A stretch of DNA of 55,092 nt, taken from JACMRI01 sp043778625 (lineage in GTDB: Bacteria > Bacteroidota > Bacteroidia > UBA4408). Below, one piece after another: positions 25,896 to 34,712 of this stretch. The notes beneath the pieces are model-generated. The model had not been told where the DNA came from and made no database searches. It saw only the letters and a program-made list of their open reading frames with translations. The translations under genes were made by a program, and so were the position numbers. Location of the stretch: contig JAYWFU010000133.1 of assembly GCA_043778625.1 (NCBI GenBank), positions 1 through 55,092 on the forward strand, given 5' to 3'. How positions within the stretch are numbered: position 1 is the stretch's first letter; each line of letters starts with the position of its first letter.

Positions 25896-27314
25896 CTATT
25901 CTTCGTTTTTATTAAGCTTATTTACTTCGGCCCTCATGTGTTGTAATAGCGTATTCCCCATTTCGGTGGTAATTGATTTTATTTCGGCAGGAGATAATGG
26001 TTGGTGTAGTAGTTTCTCAAATTTTGTTTCAAGTCTTCTATCATCATTTTCTAATACAGTTTGCAGATAACTATACTTTATTTGTTCATATTTTATTTCA
26101 AGATAATAATTACAGCCAAATGTTTTTATGCCGCCTTTCTTAAATGGACCGTATTGAAAATGAAAGCGTATGCTAAAATCATTATTATTAAAATGAGTAC
26201 GATTTTCGTTATTAGCGAATGCATCATCAATTTGTGCTAAAATATCGTGAGTAGTCTCGTTATTAAATTGAATATATCCACCCGTGCTAAAACTGGATAG
26301 GCTTATGCTATGGCTTACTGTAGTGTAATACTTATTAAATTTTTGTGCTAAAGGTATCATTTCAGTTAATAAATCTTTTACCCAACTGGTGTACATTTGT
26401 TGCACTACATCAAAACTAAGTTCCGTTTTAACTTCGTTTTCATCGTTAAATGTAGCCTCAAGTTCTTTATCAAACGCAGTTAACCGTTTATCTAAATCGG
26501 TTGGTTCATCTATATCCTCACCGTTTAATACTCTTAGTATTAATTCTTGCGATTCAATTACACGGTTTGCAATAAAGGAGTGAAACAAATCATGACTGCC
26601 TTCATATACCTGTATGTCAGCTAAATAATTACCATACACATTTTTATGTTCTTCTTTAATAATAACAACAGGTAAACCACATGCTATTAAAATTAAGTTA
26701 GTAAATATGCGTGCAGTACGTCCGTTACCATCGTAAAACGGGTGTATGCTTACGTATTCAATATGAAAATTTGAAGCAATAAGTACCGGATGTAACGTAT
26801 TACTTTTGTTGGCAAACAATATATCTAAATTAGTATTTGTTGTATTTAATAGTTGATGAATTTCATCAGCTACTTTTTTTTTAGGCGTAAAATTTATTTT
26901 TTCGCCATTGTAATTTATTATTTCGTTATCAATGGTTTTCCATTCTCCAATTTGCTTTTTTAATTCCGAATTAGGTTCTTCATACATTATTAATTTATGT
27001 ATTTCTTTCATTCGTTTTTCCGAAATCCGAGCCTCGCCTTTACCAATTTCAAGCATTTGTGTAACTACTTCGTTATGCCCTCGCATTTCCATAAAATCTT
27101 TTACGGGCTTATCTTTAATGTTAATACTATTAGTCATTAAAGCACGAGTTTCTTGCTTAGTAAGTGTTCCGCCTTCTATTTTGTTGGAGTGGTAATTCCA
27201 ATCTAACGTAAATTTGTAATTTAATTTTCGCAGTATCGCATTATCAAGTTTACCGTACGAATCAATAATAGCTTGATTTTTATCAATTGTAGTTAATAGT
27301 TCTGTTAGGCGCAT
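25896..27314 (-). CDS. Fic-family AMP-transferase, class II (N-terminal inhibitory helix)
   Basis: A 472-residue protein with the canonical Fic motif HPFYDGNGR (residues 191-199) and an upstream SNKIEG (43-48), which matches the [ST]xxxE[GN] inhibitory helix that blocks ATP in class II Fic proteins. Fic enzymes transfer AMP (or another nucleotide part) to target proteins. After the Fic domain comes a roughly 200-residue C-terminal region with no family I recognise. It lies 13 bp downstream of the DUF4139 gene, on the same strand. No antitoxin gene is adjacent, as expected when inhibition is built in. ATG at 27314. Confidence 0.88.
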   Translation of the reverse strand: MRLTELLTTIDKNQAIIDSYGKLDNAILRKLNYKFTLDWNYHSNKIEGGTLTKQETRALMTNSINIKDKPVKDFMEMRGHNEVVTQMLEIGKGEARISEKRMKEIHKLIMYEEPNSELKKQIGEWKTIDNEIINYNGEKINFTPKKKVADEIHQLLNTTNTNLDILFANKSNTLHPVLIASNFHIEYVSIHPFYDGNGRTARIFTNLILIACGLPVVIIKEEHKNVYGNYLADIQVYEGSHDLFHSFIANRVIESQELILRVLNGEDIDEPTDLDKRLTAFDKELEATFNDENEVKTELSFDVVQQMYTSWVKDLLTEMIPLAQKFNKYYTTVSHSISLSSFSTGGYIQFNNETTHDILAQIDDAFANNENRTHFNNNDFSIRFHFQYGPFKKGGIKTFGCNYYLEIKYEQIKYSYLQTVLENDDRRLETKFEKLLHQPLSPAEIKSITTEMGNTLLQHMRAEVNKLNKNEE

Positions 27315-27327
27315 TATGCGTTATGTC

Positions 27328-29031
27328 TTAAAATGAAGGGGCTGATATAGTTCTGTATTTTTTAACTTGTAACGATTTGTTACGAGGATATTTAACTGAA
27401 TACGACAGCACTATTTTTTTAGTAGCGTTGGCCTCAATAGTTACTGTCCAATTAATTTTGCCTGTTAACGCATTTAATTCTCCTTTTGATAATTCTAAAC
27501 TTTCTACCGTAATATCACTACTTTGCGATACGGGTAATTGGTCTTCTACGTCAATGGTAATAGGCGCTTTGCGGTTGTTTTTAATTACAATTTCGTAAGC
27601 ATAAGTTGTTTTTTTATTGTTGCCAATTATTTTTTCGGTATTAAAATCTTTTTGTTGTGTGCGCGAAACGGTAATTTTATTATCGCGCCCTACTGACAAA
27701 TCTAAAGTATCATTGGTGCTTTTTGTATTAATGTATGATTGCCCCACGTACGTACCACCTAAGTACACATTAGCCACGCCCGATACTAGTTCTAGTTGTT
27801 CCCAGCCTGTAATTTGTGCTAACATAAACGCACTTTTATCCGCCTTAGGTATGCTAAAATATTTGTACGTTGCGGGTAGGTTATACTCCGTAACATCAAT
27901 AATATAAGGCTTAGCGTCCGATGGTACTGTGTATTCGGCTTTAATATCAAACTCAGCACTCATGTCCGATATTTCTATTTCTTCCAGTTGTACCTTAGGT
28001 TGTTGTACTTGTTTATAATCTTTAGTACTTAAACTCTTAGAAGCCATATTTGCATACTCGCTATCGTATGCCATTGCATTTGTTGGCGCACTGTTTAGCA
28101 TATTTTGTTGGGATAGCGATGATGATTTTTTGTCGTTAGCCCTACCATATCCTTGTGCAATTGTTGGCGAGTTAAAATTCAAATACCAATCTTCTAACAC
28201 AGGCTTAGAGGCGTTTTTCATAGGGTCGCCAGTAGATAGTTTTACTTTAATATTTTTCCAATCTACATCAGTGTTGTTATACACCTTAGCACGGTATTTT
28301 AAGGTAATAGGCTTGCTTATATCATCAGTTATAATGTCGTAGCTAGGTGCCCAGCCAGCGTCCGATACTAAGTATTTCAAATCAAATGTTACTACCTGTT
28401 TAACGGCACTGGCTACAAGCACCGTTATTTCAGCTGTTGGGCCTTTGGGTGTTCCGTTTAGTTCTACTAATTCGTTATTAAGTTTTTGTGTAGTTTCATT
28501 ATAGCCATTAATTTTTTTATCAATTTTATAAGTTTCGCTATTAATTTCTTTAATACGACTACGGTAAAAATCAGCAGCTAATTTTAGTTCGGCAATAGCC
28601 ACGCCTTTATCTTGCCCGCCAATGGCTTGGTTTTTATCTAGCATATTTTTTTCAATATCGTAGGCTTCTCTATCCAAGTTAAGTAGTGTTATGTTGTCGT
28701 TTAATAGTTTTATTGAGTCGCGTATTGCTTTGGCCTTAGGCGAATTTTCAACCGTTTGCATATAATTTAATTTATCAGTAACTGATAGTATACTCACATT
28801 ACCTCCAACAGTAACTTGTATGCTTTTGCTAATTACTTTAGACGATATACCACTAAACACAATTTGTGTACGCCCAGTGTTTAGGTTAATTTGCTTGCTA
28901 TGATAAAGCTCTGCACCATCGAGGTAAATAACCGCTGATTGCACCACTGGCGTGGCATTAATAGTTTGATCTTGTGCGTAATTAGCAGCATAACTTAGCA
29001 CGCCCGCAAGTAGTAAAGTGTATTTTTTCAT
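27328..29031 (-). CDS. DUF4139/mucoidy-inhibitor (MuiA-like) exported protein
   Basis: A 567-residue protein with a signal peptide (ending AANYAQ, about residue 19). The N-terminal DUF4140-type region has VIYLDGAELYHSKQINL. A helical linker (about 95-190) has NLDREAYDIEKNML. The DUF4139 domain has DLKYLVSDAGWAPSYDIITD, KYRAKVYNNTDVDWKNIKVKLSTGDP, the late VYLGGTYVGQSYI and KITVSRTQQKDF, and the ending LSYSVKYPRNKSL. The function of this family is unknown. A Gln/Ser-rich loop lies at about 310-350. ATG at 29031, behind a plausible promoter. Confidence 0.85.
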   Translation of the reverse strand: MKKYTLLLAGVLSYAANYAQDQTINATPVVQSAVIYLDGAELYHSKQINLNTGRTQIVFSGISSKVISKSIQVTVGGNVSILSVTDKLNYMQTVENSPKAKAIRDSIKLLNDNITLLNLDREAYDIEKNMLDKNQAIGGQDKGVAIAELKLAADFYRSRIKEINSETYKIDKKINGYNETTQKLNNELVELNGTPKGPTAEITVLVASAVKQVVTFDLKYLVSDAGWAPSYDIITDDISKPITLKYRAKVYNNTDVDWKNIKVKLSTGDPMKNASKPVLEDWYLNFNSPTIAQGYGRANDKKSSSLSQQNMLNSAPTNAMAYDSEYANMASKSLSTKDYKQVQQPKVQLEEIEISDMSAEFDIKAEYTVPSDAKPYIIDVTEYNLPATYKYFSIPKADKSAFMLAQITGWEQLELVSGVANVYLGGTYVGQSYINTKSTNDTLDLSVGRDNKITVSRTQQKDFNTEKIIGNNKKTTYAYEIVIKNNRKAPITIDVEDQLPVSQSSDITVESLELSKGELNALTGKINWTVTIEANATKKIVLSYSVKYPRNKSLQVKKYRTISAPSF

Positions 29032-29055
29032 AGTGGTTTATTGGTTTAATTGTAT

Positions 29056-29082
29056 CAAATATAATTAAAATATTTTAGGCAA
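29056..29082 (-). promoter_or_regulatory. Bacteroidota-type promoter for the DUF4139 gene
   Basis: On the minus strand, TTG (29082-29080) and TATATTTG (29063-29056) are 16 bp apart, one short of the usual range. The predicted transcript start, near 29050, leaves about 20 nt before ATG 29031. Confidence 0.45.
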
Positions 29083-29158
29083 CTTAATCATATACAGTAG
29101 CGTATAAATAGTTAAATTCGCACATTAATTAATTATTCATTTTTAACCCGCAAACCCT

Positions 29159-29782
29159 ATGTTATTTAAAGCCGCATTACACCTACATCTTACTTCAGTT
29201 ATTTTGTTTTTAGTATTATACGTTGTAAAAACCTATTTGCTAGTAGCTGATAAAAATGAACAACTACAAAAAGTACGCACCCTAACACGCATACCCGAAA
29301 TAGTTATTAGCATCTTGTTTTTGGGAACAGGCATTTACATGGCATTTAATTACCCATTAAATTTTATGTTTTGGATTAAAATGGTGTTTGTATTTGCCTC
29401 AATACCAGTGGCCGTTATAGCCTACAAAAAAAATAACAAGGCTATGGCAGTGGTATCATTAATAATGGTAATAATGGCGTATGGCTGCGCCGAAATGATT
29501 AAGAAACAAAACGCTAAAGCCGTTGCTCCAGTTGCTAACGAAACTGCTATTGCTAGTGTTAATGGGCAAGAAATTTTTACTGCCAACTGTGCTAACTGCC
29601 ACGGAGCTAATGGTGCATTAATGCTGGCGGGTGCCACTAACCTGCAAACTAGCGTGGCTACCCACGAAGCCATAGTACTACAAATAACTAATGGCAAAGG
29701 TGCAATGCCAGCCTACGGAGCACAATTAAGCACCGAACAAATTGAAGCCGTGGCTACCTATGCCGAAACGTTACGCAATTAA
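29159..29782 (+). CDS. SirB2-like membrane domain fused to a c-type cytochrome
   Basis: A 207-residue protein: four membrane helices (about residues 5-115; LHLHLTSVILFLVLYVVKTYLL and later helices) resembling the SirB2 family, then a single mono-haem cytochrome c domain. The haem motif is CANCH (residues 144-148), with GAMPAYGAQLS providing a likely axial methionine. The haem domain would face the periplasm. The domain pairing is seen in some Bacteroidota. It opens a co-directional run (hflX, terC-like, methyltransferase, tgt, DUF4199) with short gaps. ATG at 29159. Confidence 0.78.
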   Translation: MLFKAALHLHLTSVILFLVLYVVKTYLLVADKNEQLQKVRTLTRIPEIVISILFLGTGIYMAFNYPLNFMFWIKMVFVFASIPVAVIAYKKNNKAMAVVSLIMVIMAYGCAEMIKKQNAKAVAPVANETAIASVNGQEIFTANCANCHGANGALMLAGATNLQTSVATHEAIVLQITNGKGAMPAYGAQLSTEQIEAVATYAETLRN

Positions 29783-29809
29783 TACAACTCAATTAATACA
29801 TTAATTTAG

Positions 29810-31018
29810 ATGCTTGAAAAACGAGTTATAAAACAAGGCGACGAACCCGAACGTGCAATAATAGTGGGTATTACCACACAACTGCAGTCGGACGCTAAAA
29901 CTACTGAATACCTTAACGAGCTAGAATTTTTGGCACTAACCGCAGGAGCTAAAGTGGTAAAACGCTTTACGCAAAAAATGGAACGCCCTGATTCTAAACT
30001 ATTTATAGGCTCAGGTAAAGTACAGCAAATAGCCGAATACGCTAAGGAAAACGCCATTGACTGTATTATTTTTGATGATGAATTAACACCATCGCAACAA
30101 AAAAACCTAGAGCGCGAAATTGATATCAAAATAATTGATCGTACTCGCTTAATACTCGATATTTTTGCGCAACGTGCACGCACAGCCTATGCACAAACAC
30201 AGGTGTTGTTGGCGCAGTATCAATACTTATTGCCACGTTTATCAAGGCTTTGGACACATCTCGACCGTATAAAAGGCGGTATAGGTATGAAAGGTGCTGG
30301 CGAAAAAGAAATTGAAACCGACCGCCGTATTGTACGTGATAAAATTTCGTTACTCAAAGAGCGTCTGCTCGAAATAGATAAGCAAATGGTTACGCAGCGC
30401 AAAAATCGTGGCGATATTATTCGTGTGAGTTTAGTGGGCTATACCAACGTGGGTAAATCAACCTTGATGAATACGTTGAGCAAAAGTGAAGTGTTTGCCG
30501 AGAACAAATTGTTTGCCACCCTCGACACTACTGTACGCAAAATGGTAATAGGTAATTTACCGTTTTTGTTGAGCGATACCGTAGGGTTTATTCGCAAGTT
30601 ACCCCATAATTTGGTAGAGAGTTTTAAATCAACGTTAGACGAAGTACGTGAGTCCGATATATTATTGCACGTAGTAGATGTTAGCCACCCCAATTATCAA
30701 GACCACATTAGTGTAGTAACACAAACCATTAAAGACCTTGGCGCAGGCGATAAACCCGTAATAATGGTGTTTAACAAAATAGATGCCTTTGAATTTGTAC
30801 CACAAGAAGAGTTTGAACTAGTGCCCAAAGAGTGGAATAATTATACACTTACCGAAATTAAGGAGCAGTGGTTGGCTACTAATGCTAACAGTGATTGTTT
30901 GTTTATATCCGCAACACAAAAAGATAATTTGGAGGAATTAAAAGACGTAATATTTAACCGTGTAAAAGCCTTGCACAACAATAAATTTCCGTATCCTACG
31001 CAGTTCGAACGCTTTTAA
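29810..31018 (+). CDS. hflX: Ribosome-associated GTPase HflX
   Basis: A 402-residue GTPase that binds and rescues stalled ribosomes. The N-terminal HflX domain has KLFIGSGKVQQIAEYAKENAID and DRTRLILDIFAQRARTAYAQ, then a coiled-coil with GAGEKEIETDRR. The G domain has G1 GYTNVGKSTL, G3 DTVGF (followed by IRKLPHNLVESF), G4 NKID and G5 ISA. Length is typical. It follows the cytochrome gene by 27 bp and precedes the TerC-like gene by 31 bp. ATG at 29810. Confidence 0.96.
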   Translation: MLEKRVIKQGDEPERAIIVGITTQLQSDAKTTEYLNELEFLALTAGAKVVKRFTQKMERPDSKLFIGSGKVQQIAEYAKENAIDCIIFDDELTPSQQKNLEREIDIKIIDRTRLILDIFAQRARTAYAQTQVLLAQYQYLLPRLSRLWTHLDRIKGGIGMKGAGEKEIETDRRIVRDKISLLKERLLEIDKQMVTQRKNRGDIIRVSLVGYTNVGKSTLMNTLSKSEVFAENKLFATLDTTVRKMVIGNLPFLLSDTVGFIRKLPHNLVESFKSTLDEVRESDILLHVVDVSHPNYQDHISVVTQTIKDLGAGDKPVIMVFNKIDAFEFVPQEEFELVPKEWNNYTLTEIKEQWLATNANSDCLFISATQKDNLEELKDVIFNRVKALHNNKFPYPTQFERF

Positions 31019-31049
31019 TTTTTTTTAACCACGCACACCTACTTTATTT

Positions 31050-31829
31050 ATGAATTCATTATTTACCACCGAAGCCCTTATTAGCTTACTACCATTAACA
31101 TTAATGGAAATATTACTGGGTATTGATAACGTAATATTTGTATCCATAATACTTACACGCCTCAATGGTAACGAGGCCAAGCGTGCTAATATGTTATGGA
31201 TGATTACAGGCATAGTTATGCGTATTGTGTTTTTGCTTACATTAACTAAGTTATTACAACAGGAAGTAGCATTATTTACTTTTTTTAGTCATAATGTTAC
31301 TTTAAAGGACATTGTAATGCTTGCGGGTGGTTTGTTTTTATTAGTAAACTCAACGTTAGAAATACACAATAACCTAGAGGGCGAAGACCCTGAGGAGGTA
31401 CTAAAAAAACAAGGTAACAAACCCAATTCGTTTAAATCCATAATGCTACAAATAGTATTGATAGATATGGTGTTTAGCATAGATGGCATTGTAACCGCTA
31501 TTGGTATGGCCAACAACATTATAATAATGATGGTAGCCATTGTAATAAGTATGGTACTGATGTTTTTGTTTGCTCCCAAAATTTCAATATTCATACACAA
31601 GCACCCAACCTTTAAAATACTGGCACTATCGTTTTTAGTACTAATAGCAATGCTGTTAGTAATAGAGGGCATACATATACACGAAGTTGAAGTGCAAAAA
31701 GGCTATATTTATTTTACCATGGCTTTTGCCTTTGCTATTGAATTGATTAATTTAAAAATTCGCAAAAAATCTAATCCTGTGGAGTTACGTTCGCCTAACT
31801 CTAAAGAAGAAAGTGAAGGGACGAAATAA
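31050..31829 (+). CDS. TerC-family membrane protein
   Basis: A 259-residue integral membrane protein with about seven helices. The conserved acidic residues of the family are in LMEILLGIDNVIF (about residues 18-30) and DMVFSIDGIVTAIGMANN (about 137-154). TerC relatives move metal ions such as manganese across the membrane and, in other bacteria, support folding of exported proteins. A charged cytoplasmic tail (KIRKKSNPVELRS) ends the protein. ATG at 31050. Confidence 0.88.
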   Translation: MNSLFTTEALISLLPLTLMEILLGIDNVIFVSIILTRLNGNEAKRANMLWMITGIVMRIVFLLTLTKLLQQEVALFTFFSHNVTLKDIVMLAGGLFLLVNSTLEIHNNLEGEDPEEVLKKQGNKPNSFKSIMLQIVLIDMVFSIDGIVTAIGMANNIIIMMVAIVISMVLMFLFAPKISIFIHKHPTFKILALSFLVLIAMLLVIEGIHIHEVEVQKGYIYFTMAFAFAIELINLKIRKKSNPVELRSPNSKEESEGTK

Positions 31830-31859
31830 AAACATTATTAATAACCACACATTACACAA

Positions 31860-32606
31860 ATGAGCGAATGGTTTGCCACTTGGTTTGATACTAATTATTA
31901 TCACACCTTATACAACAACAGAAACGAAACCGAGGCCAATGAGTTTATTGATACCTTACTTAACTATTTAGCTCCTGCGGCTAATGTTTCGTTTTGCGAT
32001 TTGGCCTGTGGCAAAGGCAGGCACGCCAAGCGCATTAACGAGCAGGGGTACTCTACCATAGGGTTAGATTTAGCACCTAATAGCATAGCGCAAGCGCAAT
32101 TAATGGCTAATGCTACCTTACAGTTTTACGTGCATGATATGCGCCAAGGTTTTGGGGCTAACAGGTTTAATTATATTACTAATTTGTTTACCAGTTTTGG
32201 GTACTTTAATTCGCTCAGGGATAATTTAAAAGTACTGCAACACGTGCATAACGCACTTACTGTTAATGGCGTGTTTGTAATTGATTTTTTGAACGTAACA
32301 CCCGTACTTGCCCAATTACCTATTACACAACAATTGGTTAAGGATATTATTCAATTTAACATTACCAAAAGCCACATCAATAATCATATTGTTAAAAATA
32401 TTGAAGTAATAGATGCTGGCACTACAAGCCATTACCAAGAGCAACTACAAGCCATAACACATACACAGCTGTGCGAGTTATTGCATACTGCTAATTTTAC
32501 AATTGAAGCTACTTTTGGTAACTATGCGCTTGAACCATTTAACGAACAACAATCGCCACGAGTAATACTAATTGCACGCAAAACAACTACTTTTGCTACC
32601 CATTAA
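31860..32606 (+). CDS. SAM-dependent methyltransferase
   Basis: A 248-residue class I methyltransferase. It starts with WFATWFDTNYYHTLYNNRNETEA, has motif I FCDLACGKGRHAKRI (about residues 43-57), acidic loop motif GLDLAPNSIAQAQ and FNYITNLFTSFGYF. The N-terminal pattern and overall layout match a Bacteroidota family close to Methyltransf_25. The substrate is unknown. It lies 30 bp after the TerC-like gene and 23 bp before tgt. ATG at 31860. Confidence 0.82.
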   Translation: MSEWFATWFDTNYYHTLYNNRNETEANEFIDTLLNYLAPAANVSFCDLACGKGRHAKRINEQGYSTIGLDLAPNSIAQAQLMANATLQFYVHDMRQGFGANRFNYITNLFTSFGYFNSLRDNLKVLQHVHNALTVNGVFVIDFLNVTPVLAQLPITQQLVKDIIQFNITKSHINNHIVKNIEVIDAGTTSHYQEQLQAITHTQLCELLHTANFTIEATFGNYALEPFNEQQSPRVILIARKTTTFATH

Positions 32607-32629
32607 TTTAACCCATTACACCAGTAGCT

Positions 32630-33760
32630 ATGAAATTTGATTTACTACATACCGACTCTAACAGCAAAGCCCGTGCAGGCCTTGTAACCACCGATCACGG
32701 CACAATTCAAACTCCCATATTTATGCCCGTAGGCACGCAAGGCACGGTAAAAGCGGTGCATCAACACGAGTTAAAAAACGATATTAAAGCACAAATAATA
32801 TTAGGTAATACCTACCACCTGTATCTACGCCCAGGCATGGAGGCATTAACCAAAGTGGGCGGTTTGCATAAGTTTAATGGTTGGGACGGTCCAATACTTA
32901 CTGATAGTGGCGGGTACCAAGTGTTTTCGTTATCCGACCGCCGCAAAATAAAAGAGGAGGGAGCTACTTTTAGTTCGCACATTGATGGCAGCAAACATTT
33001 ATTTAGCCCCGAAAAAGTAATGGATATTGAGCGTATAATTGGTGGCGACATTATTATGGCGTTTGATGAATGTACGCCCTATCCCTGCGATTATAAATAT
33101 GCACAAAATAGTATGCACCTTACGCACCGTTGGTTAGATAGATGTATTACTCGTTTTAACGAAACCGAATGCCCACATGGCTACTCGCAAGCATTGTTCC
33201 CTATTGTGCAGGGCAGTACCTATAAAGATTTGCGTACCCAATCAGCCGAATACATTGCTAGCAAAGGTGCAGCTGGTAATGCAATAGGTGGCTTATCAGT
33301 AGGCGAACCTGCTGAGGAAATGTACGCAATGACTGATTTAGTAACCAGCATACTCCCCACCAATAAGCCCCGTTACCTTATGGGGGTAGGCACGCCAATG
33401 AACATACTGGAGAGTATAGCACTAGGGGTAGATATGATGGATTGTGTGCTACCCACTCGTAACGCCCGCAACGGTATGCTGTTTACGAGCCAAGGCATAA
33501 TAAATATTCGTAACAAAAAATTTGAATTTGATTTTAGCCCTCTCGATGCTAACGGCACCAGCTATGTAGATAGTTTTTATAGCAAGGCCTATCTACGCCA
33601 TTTAATGATAACTAAAGAAATACTAGGCGCACAAGTGGCATCAATACACAATTTAGCGTTTTATTTATGGTTAGTAGGCGAGGCACGCAAGCACATTATA
33701 GCGGGTGATTTTATGCCTTGGAAGAATAAAATGGTAGTGCAAATGGCGCAACGCTTGTAA
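32630..33760 (+). CDS. tgt: tRNA-guanine transglycosylase
   Basis: A 376-residue enzyme exchanging guanine-34 for preQ1 in queuosine tRNAs. It has FMPVGTQGTVKAV, LGNTYHLYLRPG, TDSGGYQVFSL, the catalytic region IMAFDECTPYPCDY, GGLSVGEPAEEM, YLMGVGTPMNI and MMDCVLPTRNARNG. The zinc-binding CxCxxC present in E. coli Tgt is missing: after RNARNG the sequence runs INIRNKKFEFDFSPLDANG and later SIHNLAFYLWL. I recall the same lack in other Bacteroidota Tgt proteins, so it may be a clade feature rather than decay. ATG at 32630. Confidence 0.95.
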   Translation: MKFDLLHTDSNSKARAGLVTTDHGTIQTPIFMPVGTQGTVKAVHQHELKNDIKAQIILGNTYHLYLRPGMEALTKVGGLHKFNGWDGPILTDSGGYQVFSLSDRRKIKEEGATFSSHIDGSKHLFSPEKVMDIERIIGGDIIMAFDECTPYPCDYKYAQNSMHLTHRWLDRCITRFNETECPHGYSQALFPIVQGSTYKDLRTQSAEYIASKGAAGNAIGGLSVGEPAEEMYAMTDLVTSILPTNKPRYLMGVGTPMNILESIALGVDMMDCVLPTRNARNGMLFTSQGIINIRNKKFEFDFSPLDANGTSYVDSFYSKAYLRHLMITKEILGAQVASIHNLAFYLWLVGEARKHIIAGDFMPWKNKMVVQMAQRL

Positions 33761-33830
33761 TTGCTCAGCAGCTTATTAACAACAACAATTTTTATTTTAA
33801 AAATCAACACTTAAATCTCACACAAGCATC

Positions 33831-34361
33831 ATGGAACAAGATTCATTAGCACGTATTAAACACATTATGAACTGGGGCGCAATAGCAGGTATAGCCCTTA
33901 TTGGTAGTAGTATGTTAGGAGCCCTTATGCCTAACAATAATTTGTTTAAATTACTATCGTGGGTAGTGCTAGGTCTAAGTATATATGTGGGCGTACAAAA
34001 ACTACGTGATCAACAGCAAAATGGTTACATTAGCTTTAGCGATGCCGCTTTTACAGCATTACAAATTTCGTTTTTTGCTTCTATTTTACTAGGTTTTTTT
34101 ATGTACGTGTATTTAAAATATATTGATGCCAGTGCTATTGATAAAATATTGGTACAACAAGAACAATTACTATTACAAAAAGATATGCCTACCGTGGATA
34201 TAACTAGCAATATGCGTATAATGAAACGCATAGTATCAGCCGAATTAATAGGTGTAGGAGCTATAATTGCATTTACATTTATTGGTGGAATTATGGGGCT
34301 ATTAGTAGCAGCATTTGTAAAACGCGAAAGCGATTCGTTTGATGATTTTGTAGGTAAGTAA
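33831..34361 (+). CDS. DUF4199 membrane protein
   Basis: A 176-residue protein with four membrane helices, matching DUF4199 in layout: a pair of helices near the N-terminus, YISFSDAAFTALQISFFASILLGFFMYVYLKYID, then a helix before the C-terminal ESDSFDDFVGK. Members are conserved in Bacteroidota and of unknown function. It is 70 bp after tgt, the last gene of the run before a strong terminator. ATG at 33831. Confidence 0.8.
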   Translation: MEQDSLARIKHIMNWGAIAGIALIGSSMLGALMPNNNLFKLLSWVVLGLSIYVGVQKLRDQQQNGYISFSDAAFTALQISFFASILLGFFMYVYLKYIDASAIDKILVQQEQLLLQKDMPTVDITSNMRIMKRIVSAELIGVGAIIAFTFIGGIMGLLVAAFVKRESDSFDDFVGK

Positions 34362-34390
34362 TACCACGATGTAATTATAAATTGACACAA

Positions 34391-34430
34391 AAAAAAGCGG
34401 TAACATTTATATAAATGTTACCGCTTTTTT
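34391..34430. terminator. Perfect 40-bp palindromic bidirectional terminator
   Basis: 34391-34410 and 34411-34430 are exact reverse complements, a 20-bp stem with no unpaired centre in DNA. The GC core is flanked by A6 and T6, so it has a U-tract in both directions. It lies between the DUF4199 gene (plus) and rpsU (minus), which converge here. Confidence 0.9.
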
Positions 34431-34452
34431 GTAGTAAAGTTTTGAAAAAAAA

Positions 34453-34647
34453 TTATTCTGCGTTTTTCAAATTTAAGTCTTTAGAGTATACTGCTTTAAG
34501 ACGCTGAATTCTGTTAGTTACAGATGGCTTAATAAATTTAGTACGCTTGCGCAATTGCTTAACTACTTGAGTTTTTTCAAATTTTCTTTTGAATTTTTTA
34601 AGAGCTTTATCAATTGGCTCGCCTTCTTTAACTGGGATAATTAACAT
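34453..34647 (-). CDS. rpsU: 30S ribosomal protein bS21
   Basis: A 64-residue basic protein with PVKEGEPIDKALKKFKRKFEKT and the KRTKFIKPS stretch of bS21, somewhat shorter than in proteobacteria. bS21 sits beside the 3' end of 16S rRNA. ATG at 34647. The leader from the predicted transcript start (about 34676) contains AAAACTCAAACA before ATG and no AGGAG-like sequence. It is monocistronic between a strong promoter and a strong terminator. Confidence 0.95.
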   Translation of the reverse strand: MLIIPVKEGEPIDKALKKFKRKFEKTQVVKQLRKRTKFIKPSVTNRIQRLKAVYSKDLNLKNAE

Positions 34648-34681
34648 TGTTTGAGTTTTTGTTTTTAAATATTTATTACTG

Positions 34682-34712
34682 CAAATATAGCTATTCTATT
34701 TAGCTACACAAA
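34682..34712 (-). promoter_or_regulatory. Bacteroidota-type promoter for rpsU
   Basis: On the minus strand, TTTG (34712-34709) and TATATTTG (34689-34682) are separated by exactly 19 bp, an ideal match to TTTG-N19-TAnnTTTG. The predicted leader is about 28 nt. Confidence 0.7.
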
